A DNA stretch of 64,000 nt. It comes from Caldilineae bacterium (GTDB taxonomy: Bacteria; Chloroflexota; Anaerolineae; JAAEKA01). Within the stretch, counting starts at the first letter, position 1, and every line of letters begins with the position of its first letter. The translations under genes were made by a program, and so were the position numbers. Shown in pieces: positions 8,186-16,510 of this stretch. A model generated the notes under the pieces. It was not told where the DNA came from, searched no databases, and saw nothing but the letters and a program-made list of their open reading frames with translations. The stretch spans positions 1-64,000 of the forward strand of contig JACKBK010000001.1 in NCBI GenBank assembly GCA_020634555.1. The letters run 5' to 3'.

Positions 8186-9670
8186 ATGACAACTACATCG
8201 ATCCCGATGAACGCGCCGCCGCAAACCAGGCATGGCAGCGAGTCGGAAACCTCCCCGGAAGAGGTGCTGGCGCTGGCACGCACGCTGCGCTGGGAGATTG
8301 GCGGCGACTTTCATCAGACGCTGATGGAAACAATCTACACCGACGCGGCGCGCATCGCCGACCGGGCAGTGACGCGACCCGGCGAAAAGCCGCGCTTCGA
8401 CCTGGACCGCACTATCGATGGCCTGGTGACGAGCCGCAGGTGGGGCATCCCAATCATGATCCTGATGTTCACCGCGGTGTTTTGGATCACCATCACCGGC
8501 GCCAACATCCCGTCGCAAATGCTTTCCAACCTGCTGATTGGAACGATCTATCCTGCATTGCAGCAGGCAGCGGCGGCCATTGGAATGCCGTGGTGGCTCA
8601 GCGGCTTCCTGATCGACGGCATGTATCTGGCGACTGCCTGGGTGGTCAGCGTGATGTTGCCGCCAATGGCGATTTTCTTCCCGCTGTTCACGCTGCTGGA
8701 GGACTTCGGCTACCTGCCGCGGGTGGCGTTCAACCTGGACAACATCTACAAGAAATCGGGGGCGCACGGCAAGCAATCGCTGAGCATGATGATGGGTTTC
8801 GGCTGCAATGCGGCCGGGATCGTCTCGACCCGCATCATCGACAGCCCGCGCGAACGGCTGATCGCCATTCTGACCAACAACTTTGCGCTGTGCAATGGCC
8901 GCTGGCCGACCCAGATCCTGCTGGCCACGATTTTCATCGGCGCGCTGGCGCCGGTTTACATGGCCGGCCTGATCTCAGCCCTAGCGGTGGTGGGCATCGC
9001 AATGCTGGGCATCGTGATCAGCTTCCTCGTTTCAGGCATGTTGTCGCGGTCGTTGCTGAAGGGTGAGGTATCCACCTTCAGCCTGGAGCTGCCGCCGTTC
9101 CGCCCGCCGCGGGTGTTGCAGACCATCTACACCTCGTTCATCGACCGGACGTTGTATGTGCTTTGGCGAGCAGTCGTCTTCGCAGCGCCGGCCGGCGCGG
9201 TCATCTGGCTGGTGTCCAACATCACCATCAACGGCACAAGCGCGGCCCAGTACATCATCAACGTGCTTGATCCCATTGGGCTGCTGTTTGGCCTGAACGG
9301 TGTGATCCTGCTGGCCTACGTGGTGGCGATTCCGGCCAACGAGATCGTCATTCCAACCATCCTGATGCTGACGGTGATGACGTTGGGCGCGACAAACCTG
9401 GGCGCCGGAGCCGGCGTCATGTTCGAGACCGAGTCGAACGCAGCGACCAAGGCGATCCTGACAGCCGGCGGCTGGACTGTGCTGACCGCGATCTCCGTGA
9501 TGCTGTTCAGCCTGCTGCACAACCCGTGCAGCACGACGATCTACACCATCTACAAGGAGACGGGCAGCAAGAAATGGGCGACTGTTTCAACGCTATTGCC
9601 GCTGGCGATGGGGTTCGCCGTGACCTTCGTCGTGGCGCAGGTTTGGCGGCTGGTGTTTGGAGCCGGCTAG
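8186..9670 (+). CDS. feoB: FeoB permease (C-terminal half of a split FeoB)
   Basis: The 494-residue membrane protein corresponds to the transport core of FeoB. The first 90 residues are the linker helix that normally follows the GDI domain. About eight to ten transmembrane segments then form two Gate modules separated by the conserved core. Signature positions are visible: 'GFGCNAAGIVSTRIIDSPRERL' with the conserved Cys, 'FALCNGRWP', and 'LHNPCSTTIYTIYKETGSKKW' near the end. It should import Fe(II) across the cytoplasmic membrane, powered or gated by the separate G-protein at 7226-8164. Automated systems often call this half a nucleoside-recognition (Gate) protein. A strong terminator at 9715-9754 closes the operon. 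No feoC was seen. Confidence 0.88.
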   Translation: MTTTSIPMNAPPQTRHGSESETSPEEVLALARTLRWEIGGDFHQTLMETIYTDAARIADRAVTRPGEKPRFDLDRTIDGLVTSRRWGIPIMILMFTAVFWITITGANIPSQMLSNLLIGTIYPALQQAAAAIGMPWWLSGFLIDGMYLATAWVVSVMLPPMAIFFPLFTLLEDFGYLPRVAFNLDNIYKKSGAHGKQSLSMMMGFGCNAAGIVSTRIIDSPRERLIAILTNNFALCNGRWPTQILLATIFIGALAPVYMAGLISALAVVGIAMLGIVISFLVSGMLSRSLLKGEVSTFSLELPPFRPPRVLQTIYTSFIDRTLYVLWRAVVFAAPAGAVIWLVSNITINGTSAAQYIINVLDPIGLLFGLNGVILLAYVVAIPANEIVIPTILMLTVMTLGATNLGAGAGVMFETESNAATKAILTAGGWTVLTAISVMLFSLLHNPCSTTIYTIYKETGSKKWATVSTLLPLAMGFAVTFVVAQVWRLVFGAG

Positions 9671-9714
9671 TACAGACCGGCCGGAATACGAGAAGTTAGC
9701 GACTCACAGACAGA

Positions 9715-9754
9715 AAGAAGTGCGGAGGTCTGGTTCACGACCTCCGCACTTCTT
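9715..9754. terminator. Terminator of the feo operon
   Basis: Perfect 16-bp inverted repeat (9715-9730 with 9739-9754) and an 8-base loop, followed by GGTTTTC. It lies 45 bases after feoB and could act in both directions between the convergent genes. Confidence 0.85.
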
Positions 9755-9782
9755 GGTTTTCATGGCAAGCACGACAGGAAGA

Positions 9783-9819
9783 AAAGTCAGGGCCGGCTTT
9801 GCAGCACGGCCCTGACTTT
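9783..9819 (-). terminator. Terminator of the aldolase gene
   Basis: Perfect 13-bp stem (9783-9795 with 9807-9819) and an 11-base loop, 18 bases after the aldolase stop. Reading leftwards it is followed by TTTCTTCC. Confidence 0.8.
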
Positions 9820-9837
9820 CAGATTACTTCTTGTTGA

Positions 9838-10890
9838 CTACGCAACGGCAATGCTTTCGTCCAGATAAACGTCCTGAATCGTGTTGAGCAGTTCCACGCC
9901 TTCGGACATGGGGCGCTGGAAGGCCTTGCGGCCGGAGATGAGGCCCATCCCGCCAGCACGCTTGTTGATAACCGCGGTCTTGGCGGCGTCGGCGAAGTCG
10001 TTGGCGCCCGATGCACCGCCTGAGTTGATCAGACCCATGCGGCCCATGTAGCAGTTGGCAAGCTGATAGCGCACCAGGTCGATGGGATGGTCGCTGGAAA
10101 GCTCGCTGTACACCTTGGGGTTGGTGTGGCCGAATCCAATCGCGGTGTAGCCGCCGTTGTTCTCGGCCATCTTCTGCTTTACGATGTCTGCCTCCAGCGT
10201 CACCGCCAGATGGTTGCCCTGGCCGGTCAGGTCGGCCGACAAGTGGTAGTCAACCCCGTCCTTCTTGAACGCCTTGTTGCGGATGTAGGCCCACAGGACT
10301 GTTACCATGCCAAGCTCGTGGGCGCGGGCAAATGCCTCGCTGACCTCCATGATCTGGCGGCGTGATTCCTCGGATCCGAAATAGATCGTAGCGCCCACTG
10401 CCACACATCCCATCTCGAAGGCCTGATCCACGCTGGCGAACAGCGTCTGGTCATACATGGTGGGATAGGTCAAGGTCTCGTTGTGGTTGATCTTGAGCAG
10501 GAAGGGAATCTTGTGGGCATACTTGCGCGCCACCGCTCCCAATACACCCAACGTTGAAGCCACCGCGTTGCAACCGCCTTCGATAGCGAGCTTGACAATG
10601 TTCTCGGGGTCAAAATAGGCAGGATTAGGGGCAAAGGACGCGCCCGCCGAGTGCTCGATGCCCTGGTCCACAGGCAGGATCGAGAGGTAGCCGGTGCCTG
10701 CCAATCGGCCTGTGTTGAACATGGTCTGCATGTTGCGCATCACGACCGGCGAGCGGCTCGACTGTGAAAACACGCGGTCGATGTAGTCGGGTCCCGGGAG
10801 ATAGAGAGACGACTTGGGAATCTTGGGGCTGTCGAAACCCAGCAGGGAATCGGCGTCGCTGCCCAAGAGGGTTGAAATGTTGGTTGCCAT
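9838..10890 (-). CDS. fbaB: Fructose-bisphosphate aldolase, class I (FbaB/DhnA type)
   Basis: The enzyme cleaves fructose 1,6-bisphosphate to glyceraldehyde 3-phosphate and dihydroxyacetone phosphate, or runs in reverse in gluconeogenesis, through a Lys Schiff base. From ATG 10890, with AAGGAGG upstream, the protein has 350 residues, the same length as E. coli FbaB. It matches that protein through long stretches such as 'PVDQGIEHSAGASFAPNP', 'AVGATIYFGSEESRRQI', 'NKAFKKDGVDYHLSADLTG', 'DIVKQKMAENNGGY' (the Schiff-base Lys is in this segment) and 'NKRAGGMGLISGRKAF'. It is monocistronic, with promoter at 11046-11075 and terminator at 9783-9819. The window also holds PFK, PPDK and PEPCK, so the aldolase may serve both directions of the pathway. 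The identification is firm. Confidence 0.95.
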   Translation of the reverse strand: MATNISTLLGSDADSLLGFDSPKIPKSSLYLPGPDYIDRVFSQSSRSPVVMRNMQTMFNTGRLAGTGYLSILPVDQGIEHSAGASFAPNPAYFDPENIVKLAIEGGCNAVASTLGVLGAVARKYAHKIPFLLKINHNETLTYPTMYDQTLFASVDQAFEMGCVAVGATIYFGSEESRRQIMEVSEAFARAHELGMVTVLWAYIRNKAFKKDGVDYHLSADLTGQGNHLAVTLEADIVKQKMAENNGGYTAIGFGHTNPKVYSELSSDHPIDLVRYQLANCYMGRMGLINSGGASGANDFADAAKTAVINKRAGGMGLISGRKAFQRPMSEGVELLNTIQDVYLDESIAVA

Positions 10891-11045
10891 GGGAAATGCC
10901 TCCTTATGCAGATTGGTTTTGGGGTCGGATTGCGTAGTATGTGTTGCGTACCCGGAAACCAAGGGGAATGTTCGTGGCGAGCACTTTTGCGCCTGCTACG
11001 AACAATTCAGACCATACGTAATACGCAACATGGATTAGTTTACCT

Positions 11046-11075
11046 ATTGTAGCGGCTTAAGGCATTATTGTACAA
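11046..11075 (-). promoter_or_regulatory. Promoter of fbaB
   Basis: The minus strand reads TTGTAC (11075-11070), an 18-base spacer, and TACAAT (11051-11046). The leader to ATG 10890 is about 150 bases. Between 10891 and 11171 nothing else was recognised. Confidence 0.5.
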
Positions 11076-11171
11076 TTCATCACCGGGTCTGATTGACCCG
11101 CGAAGTAAATTTGAGGCGCAGGAAACCTGGCCACACTGGTCTCGCCGATGAGCGAAGACGATACGAACGAG

Positions 11172-11909
11172 TTACGGTCCAAGACGCTCGATCGGTTCCG
11201 GACGATGGCCGAACGTGACAACCGGTCCGCCGGCCGGCGCCAGCCAGCGGACCGCGTTGGCGATGACACGCTGTACGTTGGCGTCGTAGTACGTGGGATA
11301 GGTCTCGTGGCCGGGGCGGAAGTAGAAAATGCGCCCGCGGCCGCGGCTGAAACAGCAACCGCTGCGGAACACCTCGCCGCCCTGAAACCAACTCACAAAC
11401 ACCAACTCATCGGGCGCGGGGATGTCGAAGAACTCGCCGTACATCTCCTCGTGAGGCAGCTCGAAGTACTCACCCAGACCCGCTGCAATAGGATGGCTGG
11501 GCGCGACCACCCAGAAGCGTTCGCGCTCCTCCGCCTCGCGCCACTTCAGGTCGCAACCGGTGCCCATCAGCCGCTTGAACAGCTTGGAGAAATGGGCGGA
11601 GTGCAGCACCAGGAGGCCCATACCGCCCAGCACGCGCGCGTGCACGCGATCCACGATCTCATCCTGAACATCGGGATGGGCCATGTGTCCCCACCAGACC
11701 AGCACATCTGTCTCGTCCAGCACGGCCTCGGTCAGACCATGCTCCGGCTCATCCAGCGTCGCCGTGTGTACCGTGAAACCGGCCTGGCGCAGCGGCTCAG
11801 CCAACGCCTCGTGGATTCCATCCGGATAGATGGCCGCCACGGCCGGGCTGCGCTTCTCGTGGCGGTATTCGTTCCAAACCAGAACGCGGGGAAGGGAAGT
11901 TGTTGTCAT
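11172..11909 (-). CDS. ThuA-like protein (trehalose utilisation family)
   Basis: The 245-residue product has the class I glutamine amidotransferase-like fold of ThuA proteins. Visible family marks are 'VLVWNEYRHEKRSPAVAAIYPDG' at the start, 'DVLVWWGHMAHPDV', 'GLLVLHSAHFSKLFKRLMGT' and 'GRIFYFRPGHETYPTYYD' near the end. ThuA proteins act in sugar metabolism, classically trehalose and sucrose breakdown in rhizobia, with poorly defined chemistry. The gene lies 60 bases downstream of a Gfo/Idh/MocA dehydrogenase in the same direction. ThuA and Gfo/Idh genes often occur together in 3-keto-sugar pathways. A role in sugar-derivative catabolism is inferred; the substrate is unknown. Confidence 0.85.
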   Translation of the reverse strand: MTTTSLPRVLVWNEYRHEKRSPAVAAIYPDGIHEALAEPLRQAGFTVHTATLDEPEHGLTEAVLDETDVLVWWGHMAHPDVQDEIVDRVHARVLGGMGLLVLHSAHFSKLFKRLMGTGCDLKWREAEERERFWVVAPSHPIAAGLGEYFELPHEEMYGEFFDIPAPDELVFVSWFQGGEVFRSGCCFSRGRGRIFYFRPGHETYPTYYDANVQRVIANAVRWLAPAGGPVVTFGHRPEPIERLGP

Positions 11910-11969
11910 GTCCGCTCCTCAGGATGGTTCAGCATCCTTCTGAGTACCAGGCGCCGAATAAACTCGGCG

Positions 11970-12974
11970 CTACTGTAGCTGCACCGGCTGGCCGTCTTGC
12001 GCTGCCGATGCCTTGATCGCGTCGTAGAGCCGCGCCATGCGCAGGCCGACTTCCGGTGGGCTGGGGTTAGGGATCTCGCCGTTGCGCACGGCCAGGAACT
12101 GTTGCCAGACGCCCAGCGACTCAGGAACCTTGACCTTGTTAAAGCGCGGTGGACCTGCCTTGCGCTGCATCTGCAGACGCTCGCCCCAGATGCCGGTGCG
12201 CAGGATGCCGCCGGTGCAGAAGACCTGGATCTCGCTGCCCCACGTGTTGATGGTCTCGCCGCAGCCGTGCATCGTCACCCACGGGCCGGACTGAAGGCGC
12301 CCCATGACGACGCCCATCGTCTCCACATCCCGTCCGTTGTTGTCAAGCCAGGCCGCAACCTCGGCGAAGTCTTCGCCGGCCAGATCAACCACCGTGTTGA
12401 GCATGTGCGCGCCGGTGTCGAACAGGAAGCCGCCGCCGGCCATCGCCGGAACCTGTCGCCATGTACCGGCGGTGTTTGGTCCCCAGCCTTGCCAGACCGT
12501 CGCGCTGATGCTCAGCAACCGGCCTAGCTTGCCCGCCTGCAGCATGGCCGAAGCGGTGCGGACGTTTGGAGAAAGGCTGCCCTGAAAGGCGACCACCAGC
12601 GTGCGTCCTGTTTGCTGCTGGATTGCAATCAGGTGTTTCGCTTCGACAGCGTTCATCACCATGGGCTTCTCCAGCAGGACATCCAGGCCCGCTTCCATGC
12701 AGGCAACCGTTTGGTCGTGGTGCAAGACGTGGGGTGTGACGATAAAGGCCGCATCGACAGAGTAGGTGTCCAGCAGCCTGGCGAGATCGGGTTCATTGTA
12801 CGGCGGCGTCACGCCTTCGGCTTCAAATATGGCGGCCGAGAGAGCATATTGTTCCTCTGACGGTTCGCAAACGACGGCGATCTCAGTGGTGTCGCTCTGG
12901 AGAAGAATCTGGCGGATGTGGTGGCGCGCCATGCCGCCGACGCCGATCATGGCGAGACGTGTCTTGGTTGACAT
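11970..12974 (-). CDS. Gfo/Idh/MocA-family oxidoreductase
   Basis: From ATG 12974 the product has 334 residues, typical of the family. The N-terminal Rossmann domain shows 'LAMIGVGGMARHHIRQIL' for NAD(P) binding and 'VLLEKPMVMN', which holds the conserved EKP Lys. The C-terminal alpha/beta domain (about 130-330) includes 'GGGFLFDTGAHMLNTVVDL', matching the 'GG..D.G.H..D' active-site region. Such enzymes oxidise or epimerise sugars and polyols. The open frame extends 54 codons further upstream to 13136, but that part overlaps the promoter at 13054-13082 and is not protein-like, so the shorter start is chosen. It is first gene of an operon with thuA. The exact substrate cannot be told. Confidence 0.88.
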   Translation of the reverse strand: MSTKTRLAMIGVGGMARHHIRQILLQSDTTEIAVVCEPSEEQYALSAAIFEAEGVTPPYNEPDLARLLDTYSVDAAFIVTPHVLHHDQTVACMEAGLDVLLEKPMVMNAVEAKHLIAIQQQTGRTLVVAFQGSLSPNVRTASAMLQAGKLGRLLSISATVWQGWGPNTAGTWRQVPAMAGGGFLFDTGAHMLNTVVDLAGEDFAEVAAWLDNNGRDVETMGVVMGRLQSGPWVTMHGCGETINTWGSEIQVFCTGGILRTGIWGERLQMQRKAGPPRFNKVKVPESLGVWQQFLAVRNGEIPNPSPPEVGLRMARLYDAIKASAAQDGQPVQLQ

Positions 12975-13053
12975 GAAGGGGAGTGCCTTTCGTGGATGGA
13001 GTGACAGATAGGATTCAGCGGCCGTGATCGCCGCTAGCCGAGTCACCAGATGA

Positions 13054-13082
13054 CATATAGCACTGCTCGAGCGGGTGGTCAA
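13054..13082 (-). promoter_or_regulatory. Promoter of the Gfo/Idh-ThuA operon
   Basis: The minus strand reads TTGACC, a 17-base spacer and TATATG. The predicted start is near 13047, leaving a leader of about 73 bases to ATG 12974. Confidence 0.6.
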
Positions 13083-13160
13083 GTTCGACAGGTCAATCGT
13101 GTAGGCTCCGTCCAGTGAATAGCTTCCAAATGACATCTTAACATTTCCTAAACATTCCTC

Positions 13161-13169
13161 TGGTATGAT
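13161..13169 (+). promoter_or_regulatory. Extended -10 promoter of the YceI-like gene
   Basis: TG, one base, then TATGAT (13164-13169). The -35 region is weak (TTAACA lies 20 bases upstream). The leader to the start at 13259 is about 80 bases. Confidence 0.4.
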
Positions 13170-13258
13170 TTATGTGTCGCAGAAGCCAGCTGAGTATCAA
13201 TCCATTTCAAACGTATGCGGCTTGAGTCTAAATTAACCTATATTGGAGGCAATTGTCT

Positions 13259-14131
13259 GTGAAGAGAACAATAGCGATCGTTCTGGGTATCTTGGTTGTC
13301 GTTGCCATTGCTGCTGCAGCCTTTACTGTGTTCAAAAAGCCTGAAGAAGCCAGCGCACCCATCGCGGCTGTACCGCTGGTAGTTGAGACAACTGAGCCGG
13401 CGGCAGTTGCCACGTCCGCACCGGAACTCACCGCAACCGCCGTCCCTGAGCCAACCGCGACAGTTGTTCCCGATCCAACCGCGACGGAGGAGACACAACC
13501 GGTGGTTGAGCCGGTCGCAGAAGCCACTGTTGCAGAAGTTCAACCCACCGAGACGCCCGCGGAAGCGACAACCGAAACAGCCAGTGGGCCGACGATCTTT
13601 GAGATTGTTCCCGCCGAGTCACAAGCACGCTTTGTGATCAACGAGGTGCTGCGCGGCTCACCCAAGACGGTGATCGGCGCGACCGATCAGGTGTCAGGCC
13701 AGTTGGCGGTAGATCCGTCCGATCCTGCTGCGACGCAGGTTGGTGTGATCCAGGTCAACGCACGCACGCTGGCAACCGACAGCAACATGCGCGACCGCGC
13801 GCTGAAGAACTGGATACTACAGACCAACGACTATGAGTTCGTGACCTTCGAGCCATCCGAGGTTCTGTCAATGCCGGCCAGCGTGGCCGTCGGCGAGTCC
13901 TTCAGTTTCCAGCTTGCCGGCAATCTGACCGTCCGCGACACCACTGTTCCCGTCACTTTCGATGTGACCGTGACTCCGGTGAGCGAGACGCGGCTGGAAG
14001 GAATGGCCACGCTGACGATTCCCTACCAAGACCTGAACGTGAGTATTCCCGATTCGCCGTCGGTCGATACCGTGTCCGACGACTTGACCCTGGAACTGGA
14101 ATTTGTTGCAATCCCGGCAGGAGACGTATAG
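13259..14131 (+). CDS. Membrane-anchored YceI-like protein with Pro/Thr/Glu linker
   Basis: The start is taken as GTG 13259, nine bases after GGAGG; a TTG at 13253 is too close to that site. The 290-residue product has an N-terminal hydrophobic segment (about 3-22) serving as signal anchor. A Thr/Pro/Glu/Ala-rich linker follows (about 28-115). The C-terminal YceI-like domain (about 118-288) includes 'ESQARFVINEVLRGSPKTVIGATD', 'NSNMRDRALKNWIL'-like spacing with the 'M.D..L....L' pattern, and 'LAGNLTVRDTTVPVTFDVTV'. YceI domains form a lipocalin-like barrel that binds polyisoprenoid or other lipids. It lies upstream of a two-component system and an HtrA-like protease in the same direction, which suggests an envelope role. 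The domain is clear; the ligand is unknown. Confidence 0.85.
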   Translation: MKRTIAIVLGILVVVAIAAAAFTVFKKPEEASAPIAAVPLVVETTEPAAVATSAPELTATAVPEPTATVVPDPTATEETQPVVEPVAEATVAEVQPTETPAEATTETASGPTIFEIVPAESQARFVINEVLRGSPKTVIGATDQVSGQLAVDPSDPAATQVGVIQVNARTLATDSNMRDRALKNWILQTNDYEFVTFEPSEVLSMPASVAVGESFSFQLAGNLTVRDTTVPVTFDVTVTPVSETRLEGMATLTIPYQDLNVSIPDSPSVDTVSDDLTLELEFVAIPAGDV

Positions 14132-14205
14132 TAAGACTTCCAATCGATGGCCGGCAAACGCTTCACCGGGCAAGCCGGATGCCAACCACTTAACGAGAGA
14201 AAACC

Positions 14206-14889
14206 ATGTCACAAACGATCCTTGTGGTGGACGATAAAAAAGAATTGCGGGTGATGGTGCAGTCCTACCTTGAGGAGGAGGGCTTCCGCGTCGTCCTGGC
14301 ATCCGACGGCCAGGAGGCTCTCTACGTTGCCCGCCACGAGAAGCCCGACCTGATCATCCTCGACCTGATGATGCCCAACATGGGCGGGTACGACTTCCTC
14401 AAGGCGCACAAGCGTGAGGCAGATACGCCCATCGTCATCCTCACTGCCCGTCTGGAAGAGAGCGATAAGATCCTGGGGCTGGAGCTGGGCGCGGATGACT
14501 TCGTGACCAAGCCCTTCAGCATGCGTGAGCTGACCGCGCGCGTGCGGGCAGTCCTGCGCCGCGCTGTCCGCCCACTAATGCAAGCTGAGGTGCTGCGGGC
14601 AGCCGATGTGACGCTGGACCGCGCCAGTCGCAAGGTCTCCGTAGACAACCGAGCTGTGGAGTTGACCCCGTCGGAGTTCGACCTGCTGGCGGCCTTCCTC
14701 TCTTCGCCGGGCCGGGCATTCACACGCGCCGAACTGCTGGACAGGCTGCAAGGAGACGCCTTCGACGGCTACGAACGCACCATCGACGTTCACATCCGTA
14801 ACCTGCGCACCAAGCTTGAACCAAACCCCAGCAAGCCGCGCTACGTCGAGACCGTCTACGGCGTCGGCTACCGGTTTGCGGAGGAGTAG
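14206..14889 (+). CDS. OmpR/PhoB-family response regulator
   Basis: The 227-residue protein has an N-terminal receiver domain (about 4-115) with the acidic pair Asp9/Asp10, phospho-acceptor Asp53 in 'IILDLMMPNMGG', Thr82 in 'VILTAR', and Lys104 in 'FVTKPFSMREL'. A C-terminal winged helix follows (about 130-226: 'LTPSEFDLLAAFLSSPGRAFTRAELLD', 'RTIDVHIRNLRTKLE', 'VETVYGVGYRF'). It should be phosphorylated by the histidine kinase encoded 112 bases downstream. Target genes are not evident; the neighbouring YceI-like and HtrA-like genes are candidates. A regular ribosome site (GAGAG) precedes ATG. Confidence 0.93.
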   Translation: MSQTILVVDDKKELRVMVQSYLEEEGFRVVLASDGQEALYVARHEKPDLIILDLMMPNMGGYDFLKAHKREADTPIVILTARLEESDKILGLELGADDFVTKPFSMRELTARVRAVLRRAVRPLMQAEVLRAADVTLDRASRKVSVDNRAVELTPSEFDLLAAFLSSPGRAFTRAELLDRLQGDAFDGYERTIDVHIRNLRTKLEPNPSKPRYVETVYGVGYRFAEE

Positions 14890-14930
14890 GCAGTGGACAG
14901 CAGGCAGGTAAACAGACGATAACTGCTCAC

Positions 14931-14960
14931 TCGTCATTCCCGCCTGCGCGGGAATGACGA
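14931..14960. repeat. Perfect palindrome of the TCATTCCCGC...GCGGGAATGA type
   Basis: 13-bp arms (14931-14943 and 14948-14960) around CTGC, located between response regulator and kinase genes. This palindrome type is widely dispersed in many bacterial genomes. It could attenuate expression of the kinase, but no T tract follows. Confidence 0.6.
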
Positions 14961-15001
14961 GGCAACTGTCCATCACCTGTCACTGATTACTGGTCACTAA
15001 A

Positions 15002-16378
15002 ATGCGCTCCCTGACCCTCAAACTCACTCTGGCCTTTCTCTTCGTCGGCCTTATCGGCGCACTGCTGGTGGCCGTCTTTGTTGGCGTTCGCACGCAACGC
15101 GAGTTTGACCAGTTCATCACCGACCGCTATCAGCAGGATATGGTCCAGGAGCTGGAGAGCTACTACAGCCAGAACGGTGGCTGGGACAACATCTCCGCGA
15201 TTGCTATGCGCACACCGGGTGGATTTGTTCGAGCGCCGGTGGCTTTGGTGGACACCAACCAGGCCGTTCTGCTGGGAACACGACACTACCGCGTGGGGCA
15301 GACGGTGAGCGATGCAGACCTGCGCCGCTCGCTGCCAATAGAGGTTGATGGTCAGGTAGTTGGCAGGTTGGTGCTTGACCTGGCCAGCGGGCCAGAGCCG
15401 GGCACACCTTACTCTCCGGAAACCGCGTTTCTCGAGCGCGTCAACCAGGCTATAGTCTTTGGCGCGCTGGGCGCGACGATTATCGCGCTGGCGTTGGGCA
15501 TCCTGCTGGCCAGGGCCATCTCGCGTCCGGTTAAGGAACTGACCGAGGCCACGCAGCGCGTCTCGCGAGGCGATCTGGGCCATCAGGTTCCTGTGCGCAC
15601 CGAGGATGAACTGGGCCAATTGGCCGCTTCCTTTAACCAGATGAGCATCGACCTGGCAACCTCTAACCAGTTGCGCCGCCAGATGACCGCCGATGTGGCA
15701 CACGAACTGAGGACGCCACTGAGCGTCATCCTGGGCTACACCGAGGCGCTGGCCGACGGCAAGCTGCAAGGCAAGCCTGGTATCTATGACGCGATGTACG
15801 GCGAAGCGCAACTGTTGAGCCATCTGGTGGACGACCTGCGTACTCTTTCGCTGGCTGACGCCGGCGAGTTGGCGCTGAACCGAGCACCGATGCCGCCGCT
15901 GGAATGCCTGGAGCGCACCGCGGCCGCGCACGCGGCTCTGGCGGCGCAGCGCAACGTCCACATCGACGTTCAGGCCTCGCCCGACTTGCCGCTGATCGAC
16001 GTCGACCGCGAGCGCATCGCGCAGATCTTAGGCAACCTGGTCAGCAATGCGCTGCGCTACACGCCGGAGGGCGGGAACATCACGCTGTCCGCCCGCGCGG
16101 CCGGCAACGACGTTATTCTTCAGGTCAACGACAACGGCCCTGGAATCGATCCTGAGCACCTGCCCTTCATTTTCAAACGCTTCTACCGCGCCGACGAGTC
16201 GCGGCCGGCCAACGGCGAGTCCGGCTTGGGATTGGCCATTGCCCACTCGCTGGTTGAGGCCCACGGTGGAACCATCCGCGCTGGGAACGGCGTCGATGGA
16301 GGCGCGGTTTTCACGATCTCGTTGCCTGCCTCCCAAACACCTGATGAAGCAGCATTGAGTGTGTCTAAACCCGGTTGA
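15002..16378 (+). CDS. Sensor histidine kinase with HAMP domain
   Basis: The 458-residue kinase has two membrane helices (about 6-28 and 150-171) enclosing an extracytoplasmic sensor of about 120 residues without a recognised domain. A HAMP domain (about 171-225), a HisKA dimerisation domain with phospho-acceptor His234 in 'DVAHELRTPLSVILGY', and a HATPase domain follow (N box 'LVSNALRYTPEGG', G1 'NDNGPGIDPEHL', F box 'FKRFYRADES', G2 'GESGLGLAIAHSLVEAHGG'). It should autophosphorylate and act on the response regulator at 14206-14889. The two genes are separated by a palindrome and a repeat-filled spacer, so co-transcription is likely but their ratio may be tuned. The signal is unknown. Confidence 0.92.
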   Translation: MRSLTLKLTLAFLFVGLIGALLVAVFVGVRTQREFDQFITDRYQQDMVQELESYYSQNGGWDNISAIAMRTPGGFVRAPVALVDTNQAVLLGTRHYRVGQTVSDADLRRSLPIEVDGQVVGRLVLDLASGPEPGTPYSPETAFLERVNQAIVFGALGATIIALALGILLARAISRPVKELTEATQRVSRGDLGHQVPVRTEDELGQLAASFNQMSIDLATSNQLRRQMTADVAHELRTPLSVILGYTEALADGKLQGKPGIYDAMYGEAQLLSHLVDDLRTLSLADAGELALNRAPMPPLECLERTAAAHAALAAQRNVHIDVQASPDLPLIDVDRERIAQILGNLVSNALRYTPEGGNITLSARAAGNDVILQVNDNGPGIDPEHLPFIFKRFYRADESRPANGESGLGLAIAHSLVEAHGGTIRAGNGVDGGAVFTISLPASQTPDEAALSVSKPG

Positions 16379-16510
16379 TCTCCCCCTGAAAAGACAGCGC
16401 CGGTTTCAAGCGCCGCCAACAGATTTGGGCGATTCGTGGCGGGCCTTCCTGTTTGACGGTCGGGAATGTGGTTTGATTCATGGAAACAACTGTGAAGGAA
16501 GATTGATAGG

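Noticed and set aside
8150..8190. Frameshift breaking an intact feoB
   Set aside because: A ribosome-site-like AAGGA and ATG are present before the permease, the G-protein has a normal end, and split FeoB is known in related bacteria. A natural split is the simpler reading, though reads should confirm it.
9715..9819. Two adjacent hairpins read as a mobile element
   Set aside because: They are unrelated in sequence and fit as terminators of two convergent operons.
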